NCBI GenBank assembly: GCA_002721785.1
Contig: PBLO01000020.1
Span: forward strand, 1-64,000
Direction of reading: 5' to 3'
Origin: Halieaceae bacterium
GTDB lineage: Bacteria; Pseudomonadota; Gammaproteobacteria; Pseudomonadales; Halieaceae
DNA length: 64,000 nt
Positions within the stretch are counted from its first letter, which is position 1. Each line of letters begins with the position of its first letter. The translations under genes and the position numbers were made by a program. Positions 30,955 through 40,352 of the stretch are shown in pieces. The notes under the pieces were generated by a model, which saw only the letters and a program-made list of their open reading frames with translations, had not been told where the DNA came from and searched no databases.

Positions 30955-31617
30955 ATGAAAACCTCTGAGCGCATTCTGGTTACCGCAGCCCGGCTATTCA
31001 ATGAACAGGGTGAGCGCAATGTGACCGCCAGCGATATCGCACTAGAGCTCGATATGAGCCCCGGCAACCTGTACTACCATTTCAAAGGCAAAGACGCGAT
31101 TCTCGGCACGCTATTTCATGACTGCTATCGGGAACTGGCTGGCATCCTTGCAACCCCCATACTGGAGTCGTCTTTCCTCGAGGACGAGAAGCCGCTCGAG
31201 CGCTGCTGGCTCTTCCTCACCGTTTTGCTGGAGGCCATGTACGAGGCTCGATTCCTGTATTTCAATCAAAGTGACTTGATGCAGCGATACCCTGATGTTG
31301 ATCGCGGCATGCGGAGATTGATGTCATTGAAAAGGCAGGCAGCGGGCCAACTCGCCACTGTTTTGCTCGCACCTATCGACATCACCGCACACCCACAGCG
31401 CTTGCATCACGTGTCGGACAGCATGGCACTCACACTGATGTATTGGCTAAATTTTGAGCAGTTGTCGGCAACCACTGCCTTACAACAACAAACCGTACAT
31501 GGAGCGGTTTTGCAAGTTTTATCGCATTGCGCACCTTATTTGGGCGACGCACAGGCCAATTTCTACGCAGAATGTGAACTAATCAACGCTCGACTACTCG
31601 ACGATCGCGACGCATGA
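30955..31617 (+). CDS. TetR-family transcriptional regulator
   Basis: RILVTAARLFNEQGERNVTASDIALELDMSPGNLYYHFKGKDAIL. Confidence 0.92.
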   Translation: MKTSERILVTAARLFNEQGERNVTASDIALELDMSPGNLYYHFKGKDAILGTLFHDCYRELAGILATPILESSFLEDEKPLERCWLFLTVLLEAMYEARFLYFNQSDLMQRYPDVDRGMRRLMSLKRQAAGQLATVLLAPIDITAHPQRLHHVSDSMALTLMYWLNFEQLSATTALQQQTVHGAVLQVLSHCAPYLGDAQANFYAECELINARLLDDRDA

Positions 31618-31711
31618 GGTACTATTCTGGTGTTGCGAGTGGCTGGCTGCGCCGCATCAAATGCGAAAAAGTGACAAACAAGTCTGAACCCGAGAAGAAT
31701 GGAGCTTAACC

Positions 31712-32194
31712 ATGACTATCGCCGTAGGAGATTGCATCCCGAACTGTACTTTATCCGTAATGGGTAGCGAGGGGCCCGCGCCAGTTTCGACTGCTGAACT
31801 TTTCAACAATAACAAGATTCTGATGTTCGCCGTCCCGGGCGCCTTCACTCCCGGTTGCTCAATGACCCACCTGCCGGGTTACGTCGCCAATGCAGACAAA
31901 ATTAAAGAGATGGGCGTCGACGGAATAATCTGTCTGTCGGTAAACGATGCATTCGTAATGCATGCCTGGGGAGAAGCGCAAAACTCTAATGATTCAATCG
32001 TCATGTTGGCCGATGGCAATGGAGAATTTACGCAAGCCCTTGGTCTGGAGATGGACGCTACTGGATTCGGGATGGCCATGCGGAGTCAGCGGTACGCCCT
32101 GATTGCGGAGGACGGCAACATCACACACCTTAACGTCGAGGAGGGTCCTGGTGTTGATGTCAGCTCAGCAGAGACCATGATGACACTACTTTGA
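31712..32194 (+). CDS. Peroxiredoxin, Prx5 family
   Basis: FAVPGAFTPGCSMTHLPGYV peroxidatic Cys motif; SVNDAFVMHAW. Confidence 0.93.
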   Translation: MTIAVGDCIPNCTLSVMGSEGPAPVSTAELFNNNKILMFAVPGAFTPGCSMTHLPGYVANADKIKEMGVDGIICLSVNDAFVMHAWGEAQNSNDSIVMLADGNGEFTQALGLEMDATGFGMAMRSQRYALIAEDGNITHLNVEEGPGVDVSSAETMMTLL

Positions 32195-32209
32195 CCACAG
32201 CACCACTGT

Positions 32210-32231
32210 GCGCCCCACATCATTGGGGCGC
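32210..32231 (+). terminator. Hairpin after peroxiredoxin, possible terminator without clear T-tract
   Basis: GCGCCCCA-CATCAT-TGGGGCGC 16 nt past the stop. Confidence 0.4.
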
Positions 32232-32382
32232 GCAGCTTCTCTGCTACGTACAATTCACGAAAGGCATTATTCGTCGGCAATGAGTCGGGGCCCCAGAATG
32301 ACGGGGTTCTCGGGGGGGGGCGGCTAAAGACATCTTCGCATGATTAGGTTGGCGTTCAATCAAGTTCACTCTCGATAAAACG

Positions 32383-33774
32383 CTAGATCAGTAATAGCCA
32401 GGCCACGCTGGCAATCACCCCCGCTCCGATCAGATTCAACACAAATCCCTCTCGCACCATGCGCTGTATGGGCAACTCGCCACTGCCAAAAGCCACGGCG
32501 TTCGGCGCCGTCGCCACCGGTAGCATAAAGGCGCAACTTGCACTGAGCGCGGCCGGGACCATGAGCCACAGTGGATCCATGTCAGAAGCCACTGCAACCG
32601 CCACCAAAAGGGGCATCAGCAACGCCGTGGTCGCGGTGTTAGAGGTCGCTTCGGTGAGGAATGTCACGCAGAGCGCCAGCAGCAACATCATGACAAAGAC
32701 AGGCAGCGCGGTGACCAATGTCATGGCATCTCCCACCTGTGCACTCAAACCCGAAGCAATAAAAGCGCGCGCCAGACAGATCCCGCCACTAAATAAAAGT
32801 AAGACACCCCATGGGATCTGACTCGCCTGCTGCCAGGTAATCAACGCGTCGCCCCCGCTATCCCGTGCAATAAACAGCGCGATGACCGCCAGCAAGGCCA
32901 CTGAAGCATCATTGGCAGAGGGAAAACCCAACCACTGCTGCCAACCGCCAAAGGGCTCTGCGCGAGTAATCCATGCCAACGCCGTCAACCCAAATATCAA
33001 GAGCACACGCCGCTCTGCACTGCGCCAAGGGCCGACAGCGGGGAGCGTCACATCCAGCTCACGGGGAACCCCCCGGGTGACCCACAACCAAGCGAGCGGA
33101 AGCAGGATGCCGACAACCGGCAAACCCCACGTCATCCACTGACTAAAACTGATCACTTGCCCTGTATTTTCCTCAAGCACCTGCACAAGGATCAAATTAG
33201 GGGGCGTCCCGATCGGTGTACCCAAACCACCGATGCTGCAAGACCATGCCAACCCGAGCAGTAAGGGGGGTGCGAGCACGGAACGGTCTGAACAAGAGGC
33301 CAGAACTGCTAACGCCACGGGCATGAGCATCAACACCGATGCGGTATTGGAAATCCACATGCTGAGCATCGCCCCCGCCAGCATAAAGCCGAGCACCAAT
33401 TGCCTGGGGCGCTGCCCGCCGACAACGTTGACGACCGTCAAGGCAATCCTGTGGTGGGCGCCAGTGCTTTCCATGCCCCGGGATAACAAAAACCCACCCA
33501 TCAACAGAATAATCAGCGGCGACCCAACGGATGCGCCGACCTGCTGAGCCGTCAAAACACCGGTTAACGGGAATACCGCCATCGGCAACAGAGACGTCAC
33601 TGGGATAGGGATGGGCTCGAAAATCCACCACATCATGCACAGCCACGCTACGAGCGCGGTCACCACGATCGGTTGGCTTTGCCCAGCGGCGGACAGCACC
33701 CATACCAGACACAGACCCGAGAGCAATCCGGGCCAAATGGTCTTTCTGGGGTCAAGGTAGGTCGTCAACGTCAT
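32383..33774 (-). CDS. SLC13/DASS-family anion transporter
   Basis: ORF 32383..33825, start at 33774 likely; WISNTASVLMLMPVALAV and TEATSNTATTALLMPLLVAVA signature repeats. Confidence 0.9.
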   Translation of the reverse strand: MTLTTYLDPRKTIWPGLLSGLCLVWVLSAAGQSQPIVVTALVAWLCMMWWIFEPIPIPVTSLLPMAVFPLTGVLTAQQVGASVGSPLIILLMGGFLLSRGMESTGAHHRIALTVVNVVGGQRPRQLVLGFMLAGAMLSMWISNTASVLMLMPVALAVLASCSDRSVLAPPLLLGLAWSCSIGGLGTPIGTPPNLILVQVLEENTGQVISFSQWMTWGLPVVGILLPLAWLWVTRGVPRELDVTLPAVGPWRSAERRVLLIFGLTALAWITRAEPFGGWQQWLGFPSANDASVALLAVIALFIARDSGGDALITWQQASQIPWGVLLLFSGGICLARAFIASGLSAQVGDAMTLVTALPVFVMMLLLALCVTFLTEATSNTATTALLMPLLVAVAVASDMDPLWLMVPAALSASCAFMLPVATAPNAVAFGSGELPIQRMVREGFVLNLIGAGVIASVAWLLLI

Positions 33775-33818
33775 CTGCTGTATGCTCTCCAACCCTCGCC
33801 CTTGTGTAAACTCCCCGA

Positions 33819-34823
33819 ATGTCACCCACCTCTCCAGCGCAGCTGATGGATAGCTTCGATCGCCGGATCTCCTATCTGCGTCTATCTGTCACTGATCGCT
33901 GCGACTTTCGGTGCCAGTACTGCATGGCAGAGACCATGGAGTTCTTGCCCCGCACGCAGGTATTGACGATTGAGGAGCTCGTCAGAACGGCTCGGCTATT
34001 CACTGAGCTAGGCGTTCGCAAGATCCGCGTAACAGGCGGGGAACCGCTTATTCGGCGCGGCGTCGACGAATTGTTCACAGGCCTTGGCAATCTGCCCGGT
34101 TTGGAGACACTCGCCCTGACCACCAACGGCAGCCAGCTTGCTGCACAAGCACCCCAGCTCCGCGAGGCTGGCGTCAACTCAGTCAATATCAGCCTGGACA
34201 GTCTGGACCCGTCGCGCTTCCACGCGATTACCCGAATCGGCTACCTCGACGCTGTTATGAGGGGTATTGATGCCGCTATCGCCGCAGGCTTTGAGCGAAT
34301 CAGGCTCAATGCTGTGATCCTGGAAGGCCTCAACCGGGATGAAGTGCTGTCGCTCACGCGCTTCGCGATAGACAAAAACATCCACATTGCCTTTATTGAA
34401 GAAATGCCCCTTGGGCAAGTCAACGTGGGAGGCAAAGCGCTCGCCTACGTATCATCGGACGAGCTCAAAGCAGAACTCGAGCAACATTTTGAGTTACACG
34501 CGCTGAATAGCCAGGCGAATGCCGGCCCCTCGCGGGACTTTCTCATTGCGGGGACCCGCACTGAGGTCGGGTTCATTTCACCGCACAGCCACAACTTCTG
34601 CGCCCAATGTAATCGGCTACGTATCAGTGCTGAAGGCCGTTTACTGATGTGCCTCGGCAACGAGGAGTCCATAGACCTGCGCGGTCTGCTCCGGTCGGGT
34701 TGCAGCGATGAGGACATCAAAACCACTATTATGGATAGTCTGTCTATCAAGCCCGAACGTCATAACTTCGACCGAACTGACCAGCCACAAATTGTGCGTT
34801 TTATGAACGCAACAGGCGGCTGA
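33819..34823 (+). CDS. moaA: GTP 3',8-cyclase MoaA
   Basis: Radical SAM CDFRCQYCM; RKIRVTGGEPLIRRG; C-terminal second cluster cysteines (CAQCNRLR...C). Confidence 0.95.
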   Translation: MSPTSPAQLMDSFDRRISYLRLSVTDRCDFRCQYCMAETMEFLPRTQVLTIEELVRTARLFTELGVRKIRVTGGEPLIRRGVDELFTGLGNLPGLETLALTTNGSQLAAQAPQLREAGVNSVNISLDSLDPSRFHAITRIGYLDAVMRGIDAAIAAGFERIRLNAVILEGLNRDEVLSLTRFAIDKNIHIAFIEEMPLGQVNVGGKALAYVSSDELKAELEQHFELHALNSQANAGPSRDFLIAGTRTEVGFISPHSHNFCAQCNRLRISAEGRLLMCLGNEESIDLRGLLRSGCSDEDIKTTIMDSLSIKPERHNFDRTDQPQIVRFMNATGG

Positions 34824-34846
34824 ACCACCACCATCGAGAGAAACCT

Positions 34847-35785
34847 GTGTCTGATAACCACTACCCCGCCCTGCACGATGTTGATGCGATCCAGCAGGCT
34901 TTTGAATCTGCCGGCTACATCTGTACCAGCCGTATTGCCACTGTGGTGCGATTAGCGGCCGCACTGGAGAAGCCGGTATTAATTGAGGGCCCGCCGGGCG
35001 TCGGCAAGACCGAACTGGCGAAAACCTGTGCGATGGTGGTCGATCGGCCGCTGGTTAGGCTGCAGTGTTACGAAGGGCTGGATGAGAGCAAGGCGCTGTA
35101 TGAGTGGAAGTACGGCAAGCAGTTGCTTTACACGCAATTGCTCAAAGAGCAGTTAGGCGACGTGCTGGAGGGGGCGCAAGGACTCTATGAATCCATGGCG
35201 CGGCTGCGTCAATTCGGTGATGTCTTCTACTCAGAGGACTTCCTCGAGTCGCGCCCACTGCTCAAGGCGATGGGAGAGCAACAAGGCGGCGTTCTCTTGA
35301 TCGATGAAATCGACAAGGCAGACTTCGAATTCGAGTCTCTCCTACTAGAGGTGCTATCTGATTTTCAGGTGTCCATTCCGGAGCTGGGCACCATTGAGGC
35401 GCGCTCCAAGCCGCTGGTGTTTTTAACCAGTAACGACACCCGAGACCTGTCAGATGCGCTCAAGCGGCGCTGCTTGCACCTGTACATTCCGTTTCCCACT
35501 GTCGAACTGGAAGCACGTATTGTGGCCAGTCGCGTACCGGACCTCGCCCAGTCGATGACCGACCAACTGGTTCGATTCGTGCAGGCGGTTCGCTCACTGG
35601 ATCTCAAAAAAGCCCCCGCCATATCCGAAACGGTGGATTGGGCAAAAAGCCTCGTGCTGCTTCATGCGCGGGATCTGGACAGCGCCCTTGTGACCGACAC
35701 GCTGAATGTGCTCCTCAAGTACGAGGAAGATATCCAGACGGCGAAGGGGCAACTACCTAAACTGATGGCCGCCGCCGCGGGTTAG
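34847..35785 (+). CDS. MoxR-family AAA+ ATPase (CoxD-like)
   Basis: EGPPGVGKTELAK Walker A, LLIDEIDKAD Walker B. Confidence 0.92.
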   Translation: MSDNHYPALHDVDAIQQAFESAGYICTSRIATVVRLAAALEKPVLIEGPPGVGKTELAKTCAMVVDRPLVRLQCYEGLDESKALYEWKYGKQLLYTQLLKEQLGDVLEGAQGLYESMARLRQFGDVFYSEDFLESRPLLKAMGEQQGGVLLIDEIDKADFEFESLLLEVLSDFQVSIPELGTIEARSKPLVFLTSNDTRDLSDALKRRCLHLYIPFPTVELEARIVASRVPDLAQSMTDQLVRFVQAVRSLDLKKAPAISETVDWAKSLVLLHARDLDSALVTDTLNVLLKYEEDIQTAKGQLPKLMAAAAG

Positions 35786-35790
35786 ACGCA

Positions 35791-37221
35791 TTGAAGCCCT
35801 CACCGGGAAACTCAGTCTCACCTTCCGCCAGCAGCGATCAACTACTGGCCTTTGTGCAGTACTTGCGCGGAAAGAAAATCCCCGTCTCGCCAGCCGACAC
35901 ACTTGATGCGGTCGAGGTCACCGAATTAACCGGCTACACCGACAAAACCTTACTGAAGAACGGTCTCGCCGCAGCCCTCGCCAAGTCCAAAGACGAGTTA
36001 GCGCTATTTGAAGCGGCCTTCGACGAGTACTTTCATCCCAGTACGCAGCAACCGCGCGCCCAGCAGGCGCCGCACCGTACGGACGGCGACTCAGACAATC
36101 CCTCGCAGGCCAGTGAACCCTCGCCGGATGAGCAACAGGCCGAGCCCAACGTGGATCCGCTGGAGGGCCTCCGCGGTAGCGCACTTTTCGACGCATTGGA
36201 GTCACAGGACGAAACATCGCTGTCAGTCGCCATTGAGACAGCGGCGGCTGAAGCGAAGGTAGAAGAAATCTCTCTCTTTACCCAGCGAGGTCAATACGTT
36301 CGCAAGATGCTCGATGCGTTGGGCGACGAAGCGCTCCGGGAAGCGGCGATCGAATTTGAGCAGAGCGAACCAGCCGCATTCGAGGCGGTGCAGGCCCTGC
36401 GAGAGCAACTGCGTGAACGGGTCAGAGACCGCGTTGAGCGTGCCTACCTGATCCACGCCAGCGCCGCGACAGAAGACCTGCTGGATGAATCGCTGTCAAA
36501 ACTCAAGCTAGGTAATGTCGATCACAGTCATATGGCGCGTTTGAAGAGACTGATGGATCGCATGGCCCGCAAACTTGCAGCCCGGCACGGCCGCCGCCGG
36601 CGACGCTTTCGTCGCGGCAAGTTGCATGTGGCCGAGACGGTGCGTCGGGCCATACCGACCGACGGCGTGCCGTTTCATCCCCGCTGGCGCAAAACAGAGC
36701 GAAAACGCCCTCAGATCATGGCAATTTGCGATGTCAGTGGTTCAGTGGCCGCTTACGCTAAGTTTTTGCTGATGTTTCTGTATGCGCTTCAAGACGTGCT
36801 GCCACGAACGCGAAGCTTTGCCTTCTCAGCAGCACTGGGTGAGGTCAGTGATTTATTCGCCCAGCTACCTGTCGAGGAGGCAATCGAGCGGGTCAACTTG
36901 AAATATGGCGGTGCGACGGATTACGGGCGAGCACTGCAGGACTTCTCGGACCTTGCGCTGGCAGAGGTCAACAGTGCAACCACCGTCATCATTTTGGGTG
37001 ACGCCCGCAATAATCAAGCCGATCCAAGAGTCGACCTGCTTGGGGAGATCAAGGCGCGCGCAAAACAGGTGATTTGGCTCAACCCCGAATCGCTGCGACT
37101 CTGGGGCACGGGCGATTCAGAAATGTTACTGGTGAAAAGACACTGTCACTTGGCAAAAGAGTGTAATAATCTCAAACAGTTGGAGCGCATCATCGACAAG
37201 CTTTTGTCAGATAGGCGCTAA
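35791..37221 (+). CDS. VWA domain-containing protein (CoxE-like)
   Basis: MAICDVSGSVAAYAKFLLMFLYALQDVLPRTRSFAFS (DxSGS MIDAS); WLNPES. Confidence 0.9.
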   Translation: MKPSPGNSVSPSASSDQLLAFVQYLRGKKIPVSPADTLDAVEVTELTGYTDKTLLKNGLAAALAKSKDELALFEAAFDEYFHPSTQQPRAQQAPHRTDGDSDNPSQASEPSPDEQQAEPNVDPLEGLRGSALFDALESQDETSLSVAIETAAAEAKVEEISLFTQRGQYVRKMLDALGDEALREAAIEFEQSEPAAFEAVQALREQLRERVRDRVERAYLIHASAATEDLLDESLSKLKLGNVDHSHMARLKRLMDRMARKLAARHGRRRRRFRRGKLHVAETVRRAIPTDGVPFHPRWRKTERKRPQIMAICDVSGSVAAYAKFLLMFLYALQDVLPRTRSFAFSAALGEVSDLFAQLPVEEAIERVNLKYGGATDYGRALQDFSDLALAEVNSATTVIILGDARNNQADPRVDLLGEIKARAKQVIWLNPESLRLWGTGDSEMLLVKRHCHLAKECNNLKQLERIIDKLLSDRR

Positions 37222-37296
37222 ATCGACCGTTTGGCTTGGCCAAGGCCGGCCTCAGCAGGGTGACCTGCGCCAAGCGGTGTTATCAGGAGTTTCGCC

Positions 37297-39069
37297 ATGG
37301 ATGATGAGCGCCTGTCCCTGACTCGATCCTTAGAGATCGACGTCCACACTGGCTTTGGTAATCCCGCCCGTAACGGCACCTTGAGTGGCAGCGCGCTGGT
37401 CGAGGCCTTGGCCGGTATCAGCACCCAACCTCAAGGATCGCTTGAGCGGGCGTTGTCTGGCGTCAGTCGTGAGGCAGTCGACGCGGAAGCCTCCGCGTTA
37501 TTGGCGTGGGTAGATGCCACATTCGACAACTGGTTCGCACAGTATCCGATCGACAGCGAAATCCAAAACAGTCTGCAGGCCATGAGACCGCTAGCGGCCG
37601 CCTTCGCCTGTGAAGAGAAGCGTTTTTTTACGCCAGGTGCTCATGCGCTACATCGCTTACTCGACACCTTGCACGCCGGCTTCACGGGATGGTCAGGAGA
37701 TCTTGGCAAAACTGCACGCCCGGCACTCGAGGCCGTCGACGAAGCGATTCAACGGTGCTTGCAGGATTTTCCCAGCGAGCCTGCCGTGGACCATACGCTC
37801 CATTTGCTGGAGCAAAAGATCGGAGCGCATCGCGAGCAATTGGAACGCCTCGACGAGGGTCTCGTCGAGCGAGAGCAGTTAGCGGCAGGGGGCACACTGA
37901 CCCGACGCATCATCGGCCAGACCCTTGCGCAGATCCTTGGCGAACACGAAGTACCGTCAACGCTAGCGGCCCTGATCGGTGGCGATTGGTTCGAGGCTGC
38001 ATCAGACGTGATTCAGAATACTGGCGTCGGGAGTGAGCTGTGGCAGCGTTACGTGTCGGTCACGACAAGCCTTGTCGATCCCTTCATCGACCCCTCTGCC
38101 CGAGATAGCAGAGCCGATCCAGCTAGCGTCGCGCCCAATCAATTGCCCGGGGAGATCAAAGCCATCTTGCAACAGGTCGGCTTTTCGGATGATCGCGCTC
38201 AAAGCGCGTCTTCGACAGCGGAGTACCTTCTTCTGAGACAGACGTCCGGTCAGGACACGGGGCCGCGCGAGTCCGTCACGCTGGACGGTCAGCCCGCTTC
38301 CGTCTGGCGGGCCATCACTGCGGAGCAACTCAGCGAAAAAGGCATCGAACCCGGCGAGTGGTACCACATCCAGCAACCGGAGGGATTCCGCCGATTGAGA
38401 TTGGCAGGCACGCTCGCTGAAAATACCTATCTCATTTTTATGGATTTCACCGGTGCAAGCGCATTGCGACTGAGCACTGACGAATTGATGACCATGCTTC
38501 ACTCGGGTGAAGCCCAAAAACTGGACGCCCACCAAACCTTCTCGCGCGCCTTGGTCGAGTCTGTAGAGAAACATACCGCGGTGCGAGCCCAAAAGGCAGC
38601 TGAACAAGCCGCGACGGAAAAGTCGCTCGCCGAGGAGGCGGCGCAGCAAGCCGCTCAACGCGCTCGCGAGCGAGACGAAGCGGCGCGGCGACTCAGCGAT
38701 GCCGAAACCAGAAGTGTTGAGATGTCCCAAACGCTCGCACCCACTGAGGCACAGGCCGGCAACCAAACAACCAGCGCCGAGCAACCATTTGACCGAAAGA
38801 CGGTTTTGCAATTGCGAATTCCAATCGGTACGTGGCTGGGATTCCACGATCGTGAACCACCGATCATGGCAAAGGTCGCGGTGAGAGATCTCGAAAACGA
38901 CAGCTATATCTTCAGCAATCGCGACGGCATCAAACTGCGCGAACTGACGGTGCCGCAGCTGGTCACGCTGATCGAGCGAGACATGGTTGATATCCTTGAG
39001 CACAGAACCAGCTTCAAGCAGACGCTCGCGACGACCGCTGGCGCAGAACGCTTAGGCCAACTTCAGTAG
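37297..39069 (+). CDS. DUF1631-family protein
   Basis: 590 aa, long DUF1631-like architecture; coiled-coil EKHTAVRAQKAAEQAATEKSLAEEAAQQAAQRARERDEAARR. Confidence 0.72.
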   Translation: MDDERLSLTRSLEIDVHTGFGNPARNGTLSGSALVEALAGISTQPQGSLERALSGVSREAVDAEASALLAWVDATFDNWFAQYPIDSEIQNSLQAMRPLAAAFACEEKRFFTPGAHALHRLLDTLHAGFTGWSGDLGKTARPALEAVDEAIQRCLQDFPSEPAVDHTLHLLEQKIGAHREQLERLDEGLVEREQLAAGGTLTRRIIGQTLAQILGEHEVPSTLAALIGGDWFEAASDVIQNTGVGSELWQRYVSVTTSLVDPFIDPSARDSRADPASVAPNQLPGEIKAILQQVGFSDDRAQSASSTAEYLLLRQTSGQDTGPRESVTLDGQPASVWRAITAEQLSEKGIEPGEWYHIQQPEGFRRLRLAGTLAENTYLIFMDFTGASALRLSTDELMTMLHSGEAQKLDAHQTFSRALVESVEKHTAVRAQKAAEQAATEKSLAEEAAQQAAQRARERDEAARRLSDAETRSVEMSQTLAPTEAQAGNQTTSAEQPFDRKTVLQLRIPIGTWLGFHDREPPIMAKVAVRDLENDSYIFSNRDGIKLRELTVPQLVTLIERDMVDILEHRTSFKQTLATTAGAERLGQLQ

Positions 39070-39077
39070 CAGCGTAC

Positions 39078-40187
39078 TTACAGGCACTCTTCCGAGCTGA
39101 ACGACGTCTTCTCCCCTTCTCGATCCGTTTCCGACGCGAGTTTTAACCTCAGTCTCAGATTGTTTTCCGAGTCTGCATTACGCAACGCATTCTCTTCGCT
39201 AATGTCACCAGACTGAACCAAATCAAACAGGGCCATGTCGAACGTTTTCATACCCCGGTCTTTTGATTTCTCCATGATCTCCTTGAGGCCACCGATGTCA
39301 CCCCTGAGGATCAGCTCCTTGATGGTGGGGGATCCCAGCATCACCTCTACCGCTGCACTGCGTCCCCCGGCCTCGTTGGGAATGAGCCGCTGAGAAACAA
39401 AGGCCTGTAGATTAAGCGACAAATCCATTTTCAGCTGCTGGCGCTTTTCTTCCGGAAAAAAATTGATGATGCGGTCAAGCGCCTGGTTAGCATTATTGGC
39501 ATGGAGCGTGGAGATACAGAGGTGCCCGGTCTCGGCAAACGAAATCGCGTGCTCCATGGTTTCCCGGTCTCGGATTTCCCCTATCAATATGGCATCGGGA
39601 GCCTGTCGCAAGGTGTTTTTCAGGGCGTTGTGCCAATTGCGCGTGTCCACGCCGACCTCGCGCTGATTGACGATCGATTTCTTGTGGCGATGCACAAACT
39701 CGACAGGATCCTCAATCGTGACGATGTGCCCACTGGCGTGACTATTGCGGTAATCGATCATCGCGGCTAACGAGGTCGACTTTCCCGACCCCGTAGTACC
39801 GACAAACAAAATGAGCCCACGCCTGCGCATGATCAGGTCAGTCAGCACGGCTGGTAAACCCAATACGTCCCACTGTGGGATATCCGTCACGATATGACGC
39901 GCGACGATACTGACTTCGTTACGTTGGCGGAAAATGTTCACCCGGAAGCGTCCCGACCCGGGCAGTGAAATCGCGAGGTTCATTTCCAGATCGCGAGCGA
40001 AATCTACGCGCTGGGTTTCGTCCATTAGTTCATCGGCAATGTCGGCGATTTCACCGGGCGTTAACACCCCTCCCGAGAGCGCTTAGAGTTCACCTTCAAA
40101 CTTGGCACAGGGCGGTGCGCCCGTCGCAAGGGACAGGTCGGGTCCCTCCCGCTGAGCCAAGATTGTTAACCACGAATAGATTCGCAT
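39078..40187 (-). pseudogene. pilU: PilT/PilU-family type IV pilus ATPase interrupted by in-frame TAA (40083-40085)
   Basis: MRIYSWLTILAQREGPDLSLATGAPPCAKFEGEL*ALSGGVLTPGEIADIADELMDETQ...VGTTGSGKSTSLAAMIDYRN; both parts in the same reading frame. Confidence 0.75.
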
Positions 40188-40352
40188 GATTGGCACACCT
40201 CCATGTGCGCTGATCCCAGTGCGAGATATCGCACCGAGCCCCTTTTGCTCTGTACGGTAAGTCCTGAGAGCCTTACACTCCGCTCCATCCCGACCCGGGA
40301 ACACGGTTTTCGCACAGGGCGATCACCGTCATTTCCTCACACAGGAGCCCGT

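Noticed and set aside
31945-31961. ATGCAT-TCGTA-ATGCAT hairpin
   Set aside because: Lies in the conserved NDAFVMHAW coding motif of peroxiredoxin; likely coincidental
32210-32320. Small RNA gene between peroxiredoxin and transporter
   Set aside because: Only a hairpin and G-tracts seen; no promoter or clear terminator to support an sRNA
38002-39003. 333-aa minus-strand ORF
   Set aside because: Antisense to the DUF1631 gene; no recognisable domain; expected by-product of GC-biased codon usage
40083-40085. Selenocysteine or pyrrolysine recoding at the pilU stop
   Set aside because: The codon is TAA, not TGA or TAG
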